The notes beneath the pieces are model-generated. The model searched no databases. It was given only the letters and a program-made list of their open reading frames with translations, and was not told the origin of the DNA. A stretch of 62,461 bases of DNA from Bryobacteraceae bacterium CoA2 C42 (GTDB taxonomy: Bacteria > Acidobacteriota > Terriglobia > Bryobacterales > Bryobacteraceae): assembly GCA_019931245.1 (NCBI GenBank), contig JAINDL010000058.1, positions 1-62,461 of the forward strand. Reading direction: 5' to 3'. The translations under genes were made by a program, and so were the position numbers. Positions 53,038 through 62,326 of this stretch are shown here, in pieces (position 1 is the first letter of the stretch; each line of letters opens with the position of its first letter).

Positions 53038-54861
53038 ATGTGCGGAATAGCCGGCTACACGCATCGCCGCCGGGCGTCCGTGGCCGGTCGCATTGAAGCC
53101 GCCACGCAAGCGCTGCACCATCGCGGGCCGGACCAGTGGGGCGTGCACCGGGCGCCGGAGGTCTCGCTGGGGGCCGTGCGGCTGCGGATTATTGATCTGG
53201 CGAGGGGCGAGCAGCCGATCTACAGCGCGGACCGGGATACCGTAATCGTCTTCAACGGCGAGATCTACAACTACGGGGAGTTGCGCGAAGAGCTGCTCGG
53301 CCGCGGACGGCACTTTCACACGCACTCCGACACGGAAGTGGTGCTGCAGGGGTTTCTCGAATGGGACACCGGCGTGTTTTCGCGGCTGCGCGGCATGTTC
53401 GGGGTGGCGCTGTGGACGGAGTCGCAGCGGCGGCTCGTGCTGGCGCGGGACCGGATGGGCATCAAGCCGCTGTATCTGTGCCGGCATGCGGGCGAACTGT
53501 ATTTCGGCTCGGAGTTGAAAGCGATTCTGGCGCATCCGGAGATACCGCGGCGGATCTCGCGGCCGGGGTTGAACGCGTTTCTGCAGTGCAACTATATTCC
53601 GGCGCCGTACACGATGATCGACGGCATCGAGAAGCTGCCGCCGGGCCATTGGCTCGAGTGGCGGGCGGGCCAGGAGCGGGTGGCTCCGTACTGGCGGCTG
53701 GAGTACTCGCCGGTGGCCATCTCGCTCGAGGCGGCCAAGGAGGAGTTGGACCGGCTGTTGCGCGCGGCGGTGCGGGAGCATCTGATTGCCGATGTGCCGC
53801 TGGGCATCTGGGCATCGGGCGGGGTCGATTCGACCGCCGTGCTCCACTACGCGGCGGAGGCGGCGCCGGGGCGTTTGAAAACCTTCTCGGTGTCGTTCGC
53901 CGGGCGGAAGTTTGATGAGAGCCCCTGGTTCCGCGAGGTAGCGCAGCGCTACGGGACCGACCATCATGAGTTCGACTGCAACCCGTCGGCGGACCTGGCC
54001 GATGCCGTGAGCCAGTTTGCTTACTACTCCGACGAGCCGTCGGCGGACGCCGGGGCGCTGCCGGTGTGGTATCTCTCGCGCATGACGCGGCAGCACGTCA
54101 CGGTGGCGCTCTCCGGCGAAGGGGCCGACGAGCTGTTTGGCGGCTATTACACCTATCTGGCGGACGAGTACGCGCGGCGCATTCGGCCGCTGCCGGGCAA
54201 AGGGCTGGGGCTGCGTCTGGCGAAGCTGCTGTTGCCGGTTTCGGACGAAAAGATCAGTTTTGAGTACAAGGTGAAGCGGTTTCTGCAGGGGGCGCAGCTC
54301 GACCCGGTTGCCGCTCATCTGTACTGGAACGGCACGTTTACAGCGGCCGAGCGGGAGCAGCTGGTGGCCGGCCGCTGGTTTGCCCCGCTGCATACGCCGC
54401 CGCCGTTCCGGGACTTTCTCGAGCTGGACCAGAACTGGTATCTGCCCGACGATATTCTTTACAAGTGCGACCGGATGTCGATGGCGCACTCGCTCGAAGT
54501 GCGGCCGCCGTTTCTCGACCACCGCATCGTGGAGTTCGCCGCCCGGCTGCCGTACGCGCTGAAGATTCGCGGGAGCGAGTTGAAGTATCTGCCGCGGCAG
54601 CTGCTGCGGGGTAAGGTCCCCGCTAGCGTGCTCGACCGGAAGAAGGAAGGCTTCGACATTCCGGCCCACGACTGGTTCCGGACGGCGCTGCGGCCGCTGC
54701 TCGAGGAGACGCTGCGGACGCCGAATCCTTTGTTCCGGCCCGGGGCGGTGGAGCGGGTGCTTGATGATCATCTGGCGCGGCGCGGCAACTACGGCTACCA
54801 CTTGTGGGGCCTGCTGACTTTGTTTTTGTGGATCAAAAGATGGAACGTAGATACCAACTGA
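53038..54861 (+). CDS. asnB: Asparagine synthase (glutamine-hydrolysing)
   Basis: 607 residues. N-terminal glutaminase with Cys2 (MCGIAGYTHRR), HHRGPDQWG and FNGEIYNYGELREEL. The C-terminal synthetase has the ATP loop IWASGGVDSTAVLHY, VALSGEGADELFGGYYTY and YKCDRMSMAHSLEVRPPFLD. It makes Asn, or amidates a cell-surface sugar or peptide as many AsnB homologues do. It overlaps the ArnT-like gene by 22 bases, which hints at a surface-glycan role. Confidence 0.93.
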   Translation: MCGIAGYTHRRRASVAGRIEAATQALHHRGPDQWGVHRAPEVSLGAVRLRIIDLARGEQPIYSADRDTVIVFNGEIYNYGELREELLGRGRHFHTHSDTEVVLQGFLEWDTGVFSRLRGMFGVALWTESQRRLVLARDRMGIKPLYLCRHAGELYFGSELKAILAHPEIPRRISRPGLNAFLQCNYIPAPYTMIDGIEKLPPGHWLEWRAGQERVAPYWRLEYSPVAISLEAAKEELDRLLRAAVREHLIADVPLGIWASGGVDSTAVLHYAAEAAPGRLKTFSVSFAGRKFDESPWFREVAQRYGTDHHEFDCNPSADLADAVSQFAYYSDEPSADAGALPVWYLSRMTRQHVTVALSGEGADELFGGYYTYLADEYARRIRPLPGKGLGLRLAKLLLPVSDEKISFEYKVKRFLQGAQLDPVAAHLYWNGTFTAAEREQLVAGRWFAPLHTPPPFRDFLELDQNWYLPDDILYKCDRMSMAHSLEVRPPFLDHRIVEFAARLPYALKIRGSELKYLPRQLLRGKVPASVLDRKKEGFDIPAHDWFRTALRPLLEETLRTPNPLFRPGAVERVLDDHLARRGNYGYHLWGLLTLFLWIKRWNVDTN

Positions 54862-56594
54862 TCGTCGTCCTGGTGGCCGCCATCATTTACCTCGGCTGCA
54901 TGGCAAGCCCGCCGGGACTGATGGACGACGTGGACGCGGTGCAGGCGCAGATTGCCGCGAACATGCTGACGAGCGGGGACTGGGTGACGGCCCGGCTGAA
55001 CGGCGTGGCCTATCTTGAAAAATCGCCGCTGATCTACTGGTCGATGGCGGCGAGCTATGCCGTGTTCGGAATCCACGACTGGGCGGCGCGGATCCCGCTG
55101 GCGCTGAGTGTGATCGCGCTCTGCTGGCTCACGGCGCGCATGGCCCGCTGGGCCTTTGACGAGTTGACCGGCCTGTACGCCGGGCTGATTCTGGCCACCT
55201 CCGTTGGACTGTGGCTGTTCACCCGGATTCAGATTCCGGACGCGATGTTGACGGCGACGATTGCGCTGGCGCTGTGGGCGTTTCTGCGGGCCATGGAGGG
55301 GGAGCGGCGCTGGGCGTACGGGCTGTGGGCGGCAATGGGCACGGGGCTGCTGCTGAAGGGTCTGATTGCGATCGTGTTTCCGGTGGCGGCGATCGGGTTG
55401 TGGATGACGCTGACGCGGAGTTGGGGGGAGTGGCGGCGGCTGGCGCCGGGGGTGGGGGTATGGATCGCCGTCTGCATCGCGGCGCCGTGGCACGTGGCGG
55501 CGGCGATGGCGAATCCGCCGCTGTTTGACTTCACCATGCACAGCGGTCCGGGGGAGTATCACGGCTTCTTCTGGTTCTACTTCTTTAACGAGCACGTGTT
55601 CCGTTTTCTGAACATGCGGTGGCCGCGGGACTACAACACGGTGCCGCGGGCGCTTTTCTGGGCGTTTCATCTGCTGTGGCTGTTTCCGTGGTCGGCCTTC
55701 TTTCCAGGGCTGGTAAAGCTAAGCTTCCGCGGCGAAGACCGCGGGCACCGGACGCGGCTGCTGGCCCTCTGCTTCACCGTTTTTTTACTTACGTTTTTCA
55801 CGTTTTCCACCACGCAAGAGTACTACTCCATGCCCTGCTACCCGGCGCTGGCCCTGCTGCTGGCCAACGTGCTGCGCGAGCAGACCCCGCTGGTGAGCGC
55901 CGGGCGGCGCGTGCTGGCCGCGATCGCGGCGGCGGCGCTGGCCGCGGTGATCGCCATCCTGACGCTGGTCCGGAACCTGCCCACGCCCGGCGACATCTCG
56001 AACGCCCTGACACTGCAGGCGACCGATGCCTATACGCTCTCGCTCGGCCATATGGGCGACCTGACGCTGGCCTCGTTCGCCTATCTGCGGCTTCCGCTGG
56101 TGATGGCCGGGGCCGCCTTTCTGATTGGCGCGGCGGGGGCGGCGCTGCTGCGGGGAGTCCGGCTGGCGCTGGCGCTGGCCGTGATGATGACGCTGTTCTT
56201 CCACGCGGCGCGGGTGGCGCTGATCACGTTCGATCCCTACCTGGGTTCCCGCGCGCTGGCCGAAGCCTACCAGGCCAGCCCGCCCGGGCAGTTGATCATC
56301 GACAACCAGTACTACACGTTCGCTTCGGTATTCTTTTACGCGAACAACCCGCCGGCGCTGCTGTTGAACGGGCGGGTGAACAACCTCGAATACGGCTCCT
56401 ACGCGCCGGGGGCGCCGGCCGTCTTCCTCGACTACGAGCAGTTTGCCGAGCGGTGGAAGTCCCCCGCGCGGTACTATCTGGCGATTGAAGGGCCGGCGCT
56501 CAAGAACGCGCAGAAGTGGGCAGGACGGCCCAACCTGCATCTGGTGCTGGCGAGCGGCGGCAAGATGCTCTATAGCAATCAGCCGGTGCGGTAG
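54840..56594 (+). CDS. ArnT/PMT-like glycosyltransferase family 39 membrane protein
   Basis: 584 residues from ATG 54840, inside the end of asnB. The GT-C layout shows the first extracytoplasmic loop motif MDDVDAVQAQIAANMLTSGDW with the key acidic residues, then YLEKSPLIYWSMAASYAVFG. About 11 hydrophobic segments follow. FFNEHVFRFLNMRWPRDYNT and FSTTQEYYSMPCYPALALLL are typical of ArnT-like enzymes. It transfers a sugar from undecaprenyl phosphate to lipid A or another acceptor in the periplasm; acceptor unknown. Confidence 0.88.
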   Translation: MERRYQLIVVLVAAIIYLGCMASPPGLMDDVDAVQAQIAANMLTSGDWVTARLNGVAYLEKSPLIYWSMAASYAVFGIHDWAARIPLALSVIALCWLTARMARWAFDELTGLYAGLILATSVGLWLFTRIQIPDAMLTATIALALWAFLRAMEGERRWAYGLWAAMGTGLLLKGLIAIVFPVAAIGLWMTLTRSWGEWRRLAPGVGVWIAVCIAAPWHVAAAMANPPLFDFTMHSGPGEYHGFFWFYFFNEHVFRFLNMRWPRDYNTVPRALFWAFHLLWLFPWSAFFPGLVKLSFRGEDRGHRTRLLALCFTVFLLTFFTFSTTQEYYSMPCYPALALLLANVLREQTPLVSAGRRVLAAIAAAALAAVIAILTLVRNLPTPGDISNALTLQATDAYTLSLGHMGDLTLASFAYLRLPLVMAGAAFLIGAAGAALLRGVRLALALAVMMTLFFHAARVALITFDPYLGSRALAEAYQASPPGQLIIDNQYYTFASVFFYANNPPALLLNGRVNNLEYGSYAPGAPAVFLDYEQFAERWKSPARYYLAIEGPALKNAQKWAGRPNLHLVLASGGKMLYSNQPVR

Positions 56595-56603
56595 ACTGCG
56601 GGG

Positions 56604-57686
56604 ATGACGTGGTCGCTTCCGCTCGGTTCGGTGGCCGGCATCCGGCTGCAGGTGCACTTCACTTTTCTCGCTCTCCTCGCCTGGATGGTTGTACGGGGCT
56701 GGCGGCACGGCGACCTTTCGGGCGTACCGTTCTTCCTGGCGCTATTCGGCTGCGTGCTGCTGCACGAGTTAGGGCACGCGTTGATGGCCCGGCGGTTTGG
56801 CATCGTGACAAGCGACATCACGCTGCTGCCGATTGGAGGGGTGGCGCGCCTCGAACGGATGCCGGAGAATCCGCGGCAGGAGCTGTGGGTGGCGCTGGCC
56901 GGGCCGGCCGTGAACCTGGCGATCGCGGCGCTGCTGTTCGTCATCCTGGGCGGGCAGCTGCCCCCGGTGGATAGGATCGGGGGCGGTTCGATTCTCGAAC
57001 GATTGCTGCTGGCCAACATCACCCTGTTTTTCTTTAACCTGCTGCCGGCGTTTCCGATGGACGGTGGGCGGGTGCTGCGGGCGCTGCTGGCGACGCGGAT
57101 GCCCTACACACGGGCGACGCAGACGGCGGCGACGGTCGGCCAGATCATGGCGGTGCTGTTCGGCTTTGTCGGCTTTTTCGCCAACCCGCTGCTGATTTTC
57201 ATTGCCTTGTTTGTGTGGATCGGCGCGGCGCAGGAGGCGAGCATGGCCCAAATGAAGGCGGCGCTGGGGGGCATTCCGGTGCGGGCGGCTATGTTGACCG
57301 ACTTCGCGGTACTGGGGGCTGGCGACGGCTTGGACCGGGCGGTGGATCTGATTCTGGCGGGGTCACAATTGGACTTTCCGGTGCTGGACGGGGAGACGGT
57401 GGTGGGGGTGCTGACGCGGGACGACCTGCTGCACGCGCTGGCGCGGAAGCAGAACCAGGGGGTGCGGGCCATCATGCGCACGGATGTGGCGGCGGCTGAG
57501 CCCGGCGAGATGCTGGCCGCGGCAATGCAGCGCCGGCCGGAGAACGCTTGCCGGACGATGCCGGTGGTGCAGGGCGGGCGTCTGGTAGGCCTGCTGACGA
57601 TGGAGAACGTGGGCGAGTTTCTGGCGATTCAGGCGGCGCGGGGGGAGCGTCAGGCGCCGGGCCAGGACTCTTCAAAGAGCAGATAA
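56604..57686 (+). CDS. Site-2 protease (M50) with C-terminal CBS domains
   Basis: 360 residues. Zinc motif CVLLHELGHALMARRFGI (HELGH at 54-58) and the second S2P motif NLLPAFPMDGGRVLRALL (Asp ligand). About five membrane helices lie in the first 215 residues, then two CBS domains (VRAAMLTDFAVLGAGDGLDR to VVGVLTRDDLLHALARK, and VRAIMRTDVAAAEPGEML to RLVGLLTMENVGEFLAIQ). This is the S2P-CBS subfamily, in which CBS domains regulate intramembrane cleavage by adenine nucleotides. It converges on the GNAT gene with a 37-base overlap. Confidence 0.93.
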   Translation: MTWSLPLGSVAGIRLQVHFTFLALLAWMVVRGWRHGDLSGVPFFLALFGCVLLHELGHALMARRFGIVTSDITLLPIGGVARLERMPENPRQELWVALAGPAVNLAIAALLFVILGGQLPPVDRIGGGSILERLLLANITLFFFNLLPAFPMDGGRVLRALLATRMPYTRATQTAATVGQIMAVLFGFVGFFANPLLIFIALFVWIGAAQEASMAQMKAALGGIPVRAAMLTDFAVLGAGDGLDRAVDLILAGSQLDFPVLDGETVVGVLTRDDLLHALARKQNQGVRAIMRTDVAAAEPGEMLAAAMQRRPENACRTMPVVQGGRLVGLLTMENVGEFLAIQAARGERQAPGQDSSKSR

Positions 57687-58102
57687 TCGGTCGGGGACAT
57701 TCCCAGGCGCTGGTAGGTTTGCCGGGCGCGCTGATTGTCCTTTTCGACGTAGAGCCGGAAGCCGCAGCAGCCGCCTTCGACCGCGGCCAACTGCTTGACG
57801 TGCTGATAGAGCGACCGGTAGATCCCGCGGCCCCGGTATGCCGGCTCGACGAAGACCGACTGCACCCACCAGAACAGGCCGTTACGCCAGTCGCTCCACT
57901 CGTAAGTGATGAGTAGGCAGCCGGCGGGCTGGCCATCCTGCTCGGCGACGAAGTAGCGGCCAAGCTGGGGTTCGGCGAGGACGCGAGCCACTCCGGCGCG
58001 GATGGTGGCCGGAGCGAGGACTTTGTGTTCGGTTTCGAGCGCCATGCGCTCATTGGCGCGGGCAAGGAATTCGGTGTCGGCGGGGGTGGCGGGGCGGATC
58101 AT
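57650..58102 (-). CDS. GNAT family N-acetyltransferase
   Basis: 150 residues from ATG 58102, sharing one base with the stop of the glycerate kinase (TGATG). Single GNAT domain: MIRPATPADTEFLARANERM, WWVQSVFVEPAYRGRGIYRS (acetyl-CoA pyrophosphate loop RGRGIY) and LYVEKDNQRARQTYQRLGM. Acetylates an unknown amine. Confidence 0.9.
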   Translation of the reverse strand: MIRPATPADTEFLARANERMALETEHKVLAPATIRAGVARVLAEPQLGRYFVAEQDGQPAGCLLITYEWSDWRNGLFWWVQSVFVEPAYRGRGIYRSLYQHVKQLAAVEGGCCGFRLYVEKDNQRARQTYQRLGMSPTDYLLFEESWPGA

Positions 58103-59328
58103 CAGGAGACCAGGAGGATGCGAACATCCATGACGTTGGTGCGGGTGGGGCCGGTGATGAGCAGGTCGCCGGTCTGCCCGAGAAACGTGTAGGAGTCGTT
58201 GGCGTCGAGAGCGGCGCGGGCGGCGCGGAGGTCGCGAGCGGTCGCGCCGGTGGCGAAGGCGCCGGCGGCGTCGGTGGGGCCATCCGTGCCGTCCGTGCCG
58301 GCCGAAAGAACGAGGATTCTGGCTTCGTTTCGCAATTCGAGGGCGGCAGCGAGGGCGAACTCCTGATTGCGGCCACCCTTGCCGGGGCCGCGGAGGGTGA
58401 CCGTGGTCTCGCCGCCCGACAGAAGGCAGACGGGAGGCCGGACGGGCTTGCCGCTGCGGAGGCACTCGCGGGCGATGGCCACGTGCATGCGGGCGATCTC
58501 GCGGGTTTCCCCTTCGATGGTGGTGGAGAGCACGAGCGGTTTGTAGCCGAGCTCTTTGGCTTTGGCGGCGGCGGCACGGATGGATTGCGCGTTGCTGCCA
58601 ACGATGCGGTTGGTGACGTTGCTGAGCTTTTTAGGAGTTTCGAGGGCTGGGAGCGGATGGTTGATGCCGTGGCGCTCGAAGATGGCTTTGACCTCGGCGA
58701 GGGTGGAGGGATCGGGGGCGGTGGGGCCGGAGCCGATCGTGGAAACATCGTCGCCGATAACGTCCGAGAGGATGAGCGTAAGGACCGGGGCGGGCGCAGC
58801 GAGGCGGGCGAGCTGACCGCCCTTGATCGCGGACAAGTGCTTGCGGACGGCGTTCATCTCGTGGATGTTGGCACCAGCGGCGAGGAGCCGGCGGGTGATC
58901 TCCTGCTTTTCGGCAAGGCTGATGCCGGGGGCGGGCAGCGGCATGAGGGCCGAAGCGCCGCCGGAAATGCAGCAGATGACGAGGTCTTCAGCCGTGGCTT
59001 CGGCGGCGAGGGCGGCGATACGGCGGGCAGCGGCGACGCCGCGCTCATCGGGGACGGGATGGCCGCTTTCGCGGAGCTCGGTGTAGCGAAGGGGGACGGT
59101 GTGGCCGTCCTTGACGACCACGCAACTGGCGGCGATGCGCCGGCCGCAGACCTTTTCGACGGCGCGGGCCATGGGCGCTGAGGCTTTGCCGGCGCCGAGG
59201 AGGAAGATGCGTTTGGCGCGGCGGAGGAGGGGATCTTCGGGGGATAGATGAGCCAGGACGGCGGCGTAGGGATCGGCGGCTTTGAGTGCGGCGTTGAAGA
59301 TCTGCCGGGCGTGGCTTCGTTTCGTCAT
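58102..59328 (-). CDS. Glycerate kinase type 2 (MOFRL family)
   Basis: 408 residues. Family features are RIFLLGAGKASAPMARAVEK, the long conserved DLVICCISGGASALMPLPAP, NAVRKHLSAIKGGQLARLA, LILSDVIGDDVSTIGSGPT and the C-terminal MOFRL end with LSAGTDGTDGPTDAAGAFA. It phosphorylates D-glycerate, feeding 2-phosphoglycerate into glycolysis. With the hydroxypyruvate isomerase-like and D-2-hydroxyacid dehydrogenase genes elsewhere in the window, it could serve a glyoxylate/glycerate route. It overlaps aroK (ATGA). Confidence 0.93.
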   Translation of the reverse strand: MTKRSHARQIFNAALKAADPYAAVLAHLSPEDPLLRRAKRIFLLGAGKASAPMARAVEKVCGRRIAASCVVVKDGHTVPLRYTELRESGHPVPDERGVAAARRIAALAAEATAEDLVICCISGGASALMPLPAPGISLAEKQEITRRLLAAGANIHEMNAVRKHLSAIKGGQLARLAAPAPVLTLILSDVIGDDVSTIGSGPTAPDPSTLAEVKAIFERHGINHPLPALETPKKLSNVTNRIVGSNAQSIRAAAAKAKELGYKPLVLSTTIEGETREIARMHVAIARECLRSGKPVRPPVCLLSGGETTVTLRGPGKGGRNQEFALAAALELRNEARILVLSAGTDGTDGPTDAAGAFATGATARDLRAARAALDANDSYTFLGQTGDLLITGPTRTNVMDVRILLVS

Positions 59329-59804
59329 AGGACCTTGAGGATGGCGTTGACGGCGAGGGAGGGGTCGTCGGAGGTGATGGGGATGGCGTGGTCGGCCTCG
59401 GCGTAGGCGGCGCGACGGGCGTGGTAGAGTTCGGCGAAGCGGACGGGGTCTTTAGCGAGGGGGCGGTGTCCGGCGGGGGCGACCCGGCGGAGGGCGTCTT
59501 CGAGGGGGACGTCGAGCCAGATGACGGTGGCGCGGCCCCGGAGGAGGTCGCGGTTGCGGGGCTGGACATAGGCGCCGCCGCCGAGGGCGAGGACGCCGTC
59601 GCCTGATAGGGCGAGGCCGAGTGCGCGGTGTTCGATGTCGCGGAAGGCGGGTTCGCCGTCCTGGGCGAAGATGTCGGAGATGGGGCGGCCCTCGGCGGCT
59701 TCGATGCGGTCATCGAGGTCGGTGAAGGGGAGTTGGAGATGGTGGGCGAGGGCGCGGCCGACGGTGGTCTTGCCGGAGCCCATGAAGCCGACGAGCACGA
59801 TCAT
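59325..59804 (-). CDS. aroK: Shikimate kinase
   Basis: 159 residues, slightly short but complete. Walker A is LVGFMGSGKTTVGRAL, shikimate-binding parts are FTDLDDRIEAAEGRPISDIF and VLALGGGAYVQPRNRDLL, and the lid is GHRPLAKDPVRFAELYHARR. It phosphorylates shikimate in aromatic amino-acid biosynthesis. It overlaps neighbours on both sides by four bases. Confidence 0.92.
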   Translation of the reverse strand: MIVLVGFMGSGKTTVGRALAHHLQLPFTDLDDRIEAAEGRPISDIFAQDGEPAFRDIEHRALGLALSGDGVLALGGGAYVQPRNRDLLRGRATVIWLDVPLEDALRRVAPAGHRPLAKDPVRFAELYHARRAAYAEADHAIPITSDDPSLAVNAILKVL

Positions 59805-60562
59805 TGGTGGTCTCTTTGCAGTTTCTCAAAGATTGCTTCGACGAGGCGCGGGACCGTGCGCCAAGCGGCGACGAGCGCCCAGCCGGAGGCGGGGTGGAGC
59901 ACCTGGCGGCGGTTGCGGGCGATGCCGTCGGCGATGGCGCGCGCGAGGGTGGGGGCGGTGGTGGCGAAGCGGCGCCCGGAGGCGAGTTCGTCGGGGGGGC
60001 GGCCGATGAGGACGTTTTGCTGGAAGCGGGTTTTGACGTAGCCGGGGCAGACCAGCATGGCGTGGAGCCCGGCATCCGCGATTTCCATGCGAAGACCCTC
60101 AGTGAAGGAGGCGAGGGCGTGTTTGGTGGCCGAGTAGAGGGTGAACCAGGGGAGGGTGACTTTGCTGGCGATGGAGCCAATGTTGACGATCATGCCGTGG
60201 CGGCGCTCGCGCATGCCGGGGACGGCGAGTTGCGTGAGGTGGAGGGCGGCGAACAGGTTGAGTTCGAACATCTGGCGGACGGCATGGTCGTCGGCCTGCC
60301 AGGAGGGCTGATAGAGGCCAACGCCGGCGTTGTTGATCAGAATGTCGATGCGGCCGTAGCGGGCAAGGGTGGCGGCGATGAGCTGCTGGCGGAAGAGGGG
60401 GTCGGTGAGATCGCCGGCGACCGTGAAGTGGGTGGGGTGGGGGGCGATGGAGCGGGCACTGAGGGCGAGACGGGCCCCGCGTTGGGAGAGCTCGTCGCCA
60501 AGGGCCTGGCCGATACCGCTCGATGCGCCGGTGAGGAGGACTACTTGGCCGTCGATGCGCAT
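59801..60562 (-). CDS. Short-chain dehydrogenase/reductase
   Basis: 253 residues, classical SDR. Cofactor motif LLTGASSGIGQALG, DILINNAGVGLYQPS (NNAG), catalytic Ser in VNIGSIASKVTLPW and YSATKHALASFTEGLR (YxxxK). Oxidises or reduces an unknown alcohol or ketone. First gene of the SDR-aroK-glycerate kinase-GNAT operon, divergent from the Lon-domain gene. Confidence 0.92.
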   Translation of the reverse strand: MRIDGQVVLLTGASSGIGQALGDELSQRGARLALSARSIAPHPTHFTVAGDLTDPLFRQQLIAATLARYGRIDILINNAGVGLYQPSWQADDHAVRQMFELNLFAALHLTQLAVPGMRERRHGMIVNIGSIASKVTLPWFTLYSATKHALASFTEGLRMEIADAGLHAMLVCPGYVKTRFQQNVLIGRPPDELASGRRFATTAPTLARAIADGIARNRRQVLHPASGWALVAAWRTVPRLVEAIFEKLQRDHQ

Positions 60563-60602
60563 AACTTGTCATTTCCCGGCGTCGGGAAGCCATAATGGTA
60601 GC

Positions 60603-61232
60603 ATGCCCGGGCCGCTTCTCCCCCTGTTTCCCTTGAGCGTGGTGCTGTTCCCGCGCACCGACCTGCCGTTGCACATTTTTGAGGAGCGGTACAAGGAAAT
60701 GGTGCGGGATGTGCTGGAGAGCAACCGGGAGTTCGGCGTCGTGCTGGTGCTCGAGAAGGGAATAGCGTCGGTTGGGTGTACGGCGCGGATTCATGAGGTG
60801 GACAAGAAGTACGAGGACGGCCGGATGGACCTGTCGACGGTGGGGTTCCGGCGGTTTGAGATACAGGACCTCGACGAGGGGCGGAGCTACCTGCGGGGAC
60901 GCGTCGAGTTCTTTGATGACGAGGGCGGTGGGGCGCCCGAAGAGGATCTGATCCGGAAAGCGATCCGGGGGTATTATGCGATGCGAACGCTCGAGAAGGG
61001 ACGGAGCCTTCCCGAGCCAGTGTTGAACGACCCGCAATTGAGCTTTCAATTGTCTCAGGCAGTCACCGACCTGAACGTGCGGCAGATGCTGTTGATGTCG
61101 CGAAGCGAAGCGGAACGGATCCGGCGGCTGGCCGAGCTTTTTCCCGTGACGGCGGCGCGGGAGCGACGCATTGAGCACTTCCGGACGATTGTGCCCCGCA
61201 ACGGGCACGGGAAGCTGTTGCCCGGCGCATGA
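60603..61232 (+). CDS. Lon N-terminal (LAN) substrate-binding domain protein
   Basis: 209 residues, only the Lon N-terminal domain, no ATPase or protease. Typical text: LLPLFPLSVVLFPRTDLPLH and IFEERYKEMVRDVLESNREF, then GCTARIHEV, DLSTVGFRRFEI. Stand-alone LAN proteins are common; function poorly known, possibly substrate recognition. Its stop overlaps the HAD hydrolase start (ATGA). Confidence 0.9.
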   Translation: MPGPLLPLFPLSVVLFPRTDLPLHIFEERYKEMVRDVLESNREFGVVLVLEKGIASVGCTARIHEVDKKYEDGRMDLSTVGFRRFEIQDLDEGRSYLRGRVEFFDDEGGGAPEEDLIRKAIRGYYAMRTLEKGRSLPEPVLNDPQLSFQLSQAVTDLNVRQMLLMSRSEAERIRRLAELFPVTAARERRIEHFRTIVPRNGHGKLLPGA

Positions 61233-61918
61233 GACGGCAGCATCTGATTCTGGACGCTGACGACACGCTGTGGGAGAACAACATCTTCTTCGAACAGGCC
61301 TTCGAAGAGTTTGCCGACTTTCTGGATCACCGGCATCTGACGCGGGAGCAGGTGCGCGACGTGCTCGATTCGATTGAGGCGGTGAACGCGAAGATCCATG
61401 GCTACGGTTCGAAGCGGTTTGGACGGAACCTGGTGGAGACCTATCATCGCCTGGCGCAGCGGCCGATCTCGGACAGGGATCTCGAGCAGGTGGTAGCGTT
61501 TGCCGAAAAGATTCTGGATCATCCGATCATTCTGCTGCCGGAGGTCGAGGAGACGCTCGTGCATCTGGCCGAGCGGCACGAGTTGACGCTTCTGACGAAA
61601 GGCCAGCCGGACGAGCAGCAGGCGAAGGTGGACCGGTCGGGGCTGGGGCGGTTTTTCAAGCACGTTGGGATTGTGAAGGAGAAGGAGGTGACGGTGTACC
61701 GGCGCCTGGCCGAAGAGCGGGGCTTCCACGTGCCGCATACGTGGATGATTGGGAATTCGCCGCGGAGCGACGTGAATCCGGCGCTGCGGGCAGGGTTTAA
61801 CGCGGTGTACATTCCGCATCCGCGGACCTGGATTCTGGAGCAGGAAGAGGTGACGCCACCGGAGACTTCCCATCTGCTGCATTTGGAGCGGTTCGGCGAA
61901 CTCCGGAAATGGTTCTAA
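61229..61918 (+). CDS. HAD family hydrolase
   Basis: 229 residues. Motif I LILDADDTLWENN (Asp nucleophile and acid/base), motif II LTLLTKGQPDEQ, motif III Lys in VKEKEVTVYRR, motif IV MIGNSPRSDVNPALRAG. Similar to 2-haloacid dehalogenase or phosphoglycolate phosphatase-like enzymes with a helical cap (residues 20-90). Substrate unknown. It overlaps the Lon-domain gene by four bases. Confidence 0.92.
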   Translation: MRRQHLILDADDTLWENNIFFEQAFEEFADFLDHRHLTREQVRDVLDSIEAVNAKIHGYGSKRFGRNLVETYHRLAQRPISDRDLEQVVAFAEKILDHPIILLPEVEETLVHLAERHELTLLTKGQPDEQQAKVDRSGLGRFFKHVGIVKEKEVTVYRRLAEERGFHVPHTWMIGNSPRSDVNPALRAGFNAVYIPHPRTWILEQEEVTPPETSHLLHLERFGELRKWF

Positions 61919-61981
61919 GGAATTTTCCGCAATTTTCTTCAAGTTCGGATTTTCAGTGTCGAAAAGATCGTTGGAAGGGTT

Positions 61982-62218
61982 ATGAATATACTTTCGACGT
62001 CCTTGGAGGGTATTGAACGCGCGCAAGAGAAAGCAGATCGGGCAGCGAAGCGCCTTGCCCAATTCGCGGCTTTTGAGGATCAATCTCCGGTGGACCGCGT
62101 GGACTTGAGCAGCGAAATCGTCTCCCTCGTGGCAGCGCAGAACGCCCTGGCGGTGAATGCTACGGCAGCCCGCACCGGGGCGGAAATGGAGAAGAAGCTG
62201 CTCGACATTCTGGCCTAG
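61982..62218 (+). CDS. Small protein resembling the flagellar rod/hook C-terminal domain
   Basis: 78 residues, ATG 61982 with GGAAGGG just upstream. The C-terminal half SPVDRVDLSSEIVSLVAAQN followed by ALAVNATAARTGAEMEKKLL follows the conserved end of FlgE/FlgF/FlgG axial proteins (V-D-L-s-x-E-m-v-x-L-x-x-A-Q). The N-terminal rod motif and the main beta domains are missing, and no flagellar gene is nearby. It may be a stand-alone small protein known in Acidobacteria. Function unknown. Confidence 0.65.
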   Translation: MNILSTSLEGIERAQEKADRAAKRLAQFAAFEDQSPVDRVDLSSEIVSLVAAQNALAVNATAARTGAEMEKKLLDILA

Positions 62219-62326
62219 CGGGAGTTTGCTGCGAACCGCAGCTGTGGGATGCGCGGTAGCCGGGTAACCGCTGGAAACGCAGGGGGATAGCGTGTCCTCC
62301 TGCCGACCTTTTTCGGATTACCCTGT

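Noticed and set aside
62219-62326. Possible tRNA or structured RNA before the IS1634-like gene
   Set aside because: Short complementary stretches are present but no acceptor/anticodon layout; most likely the IS end.
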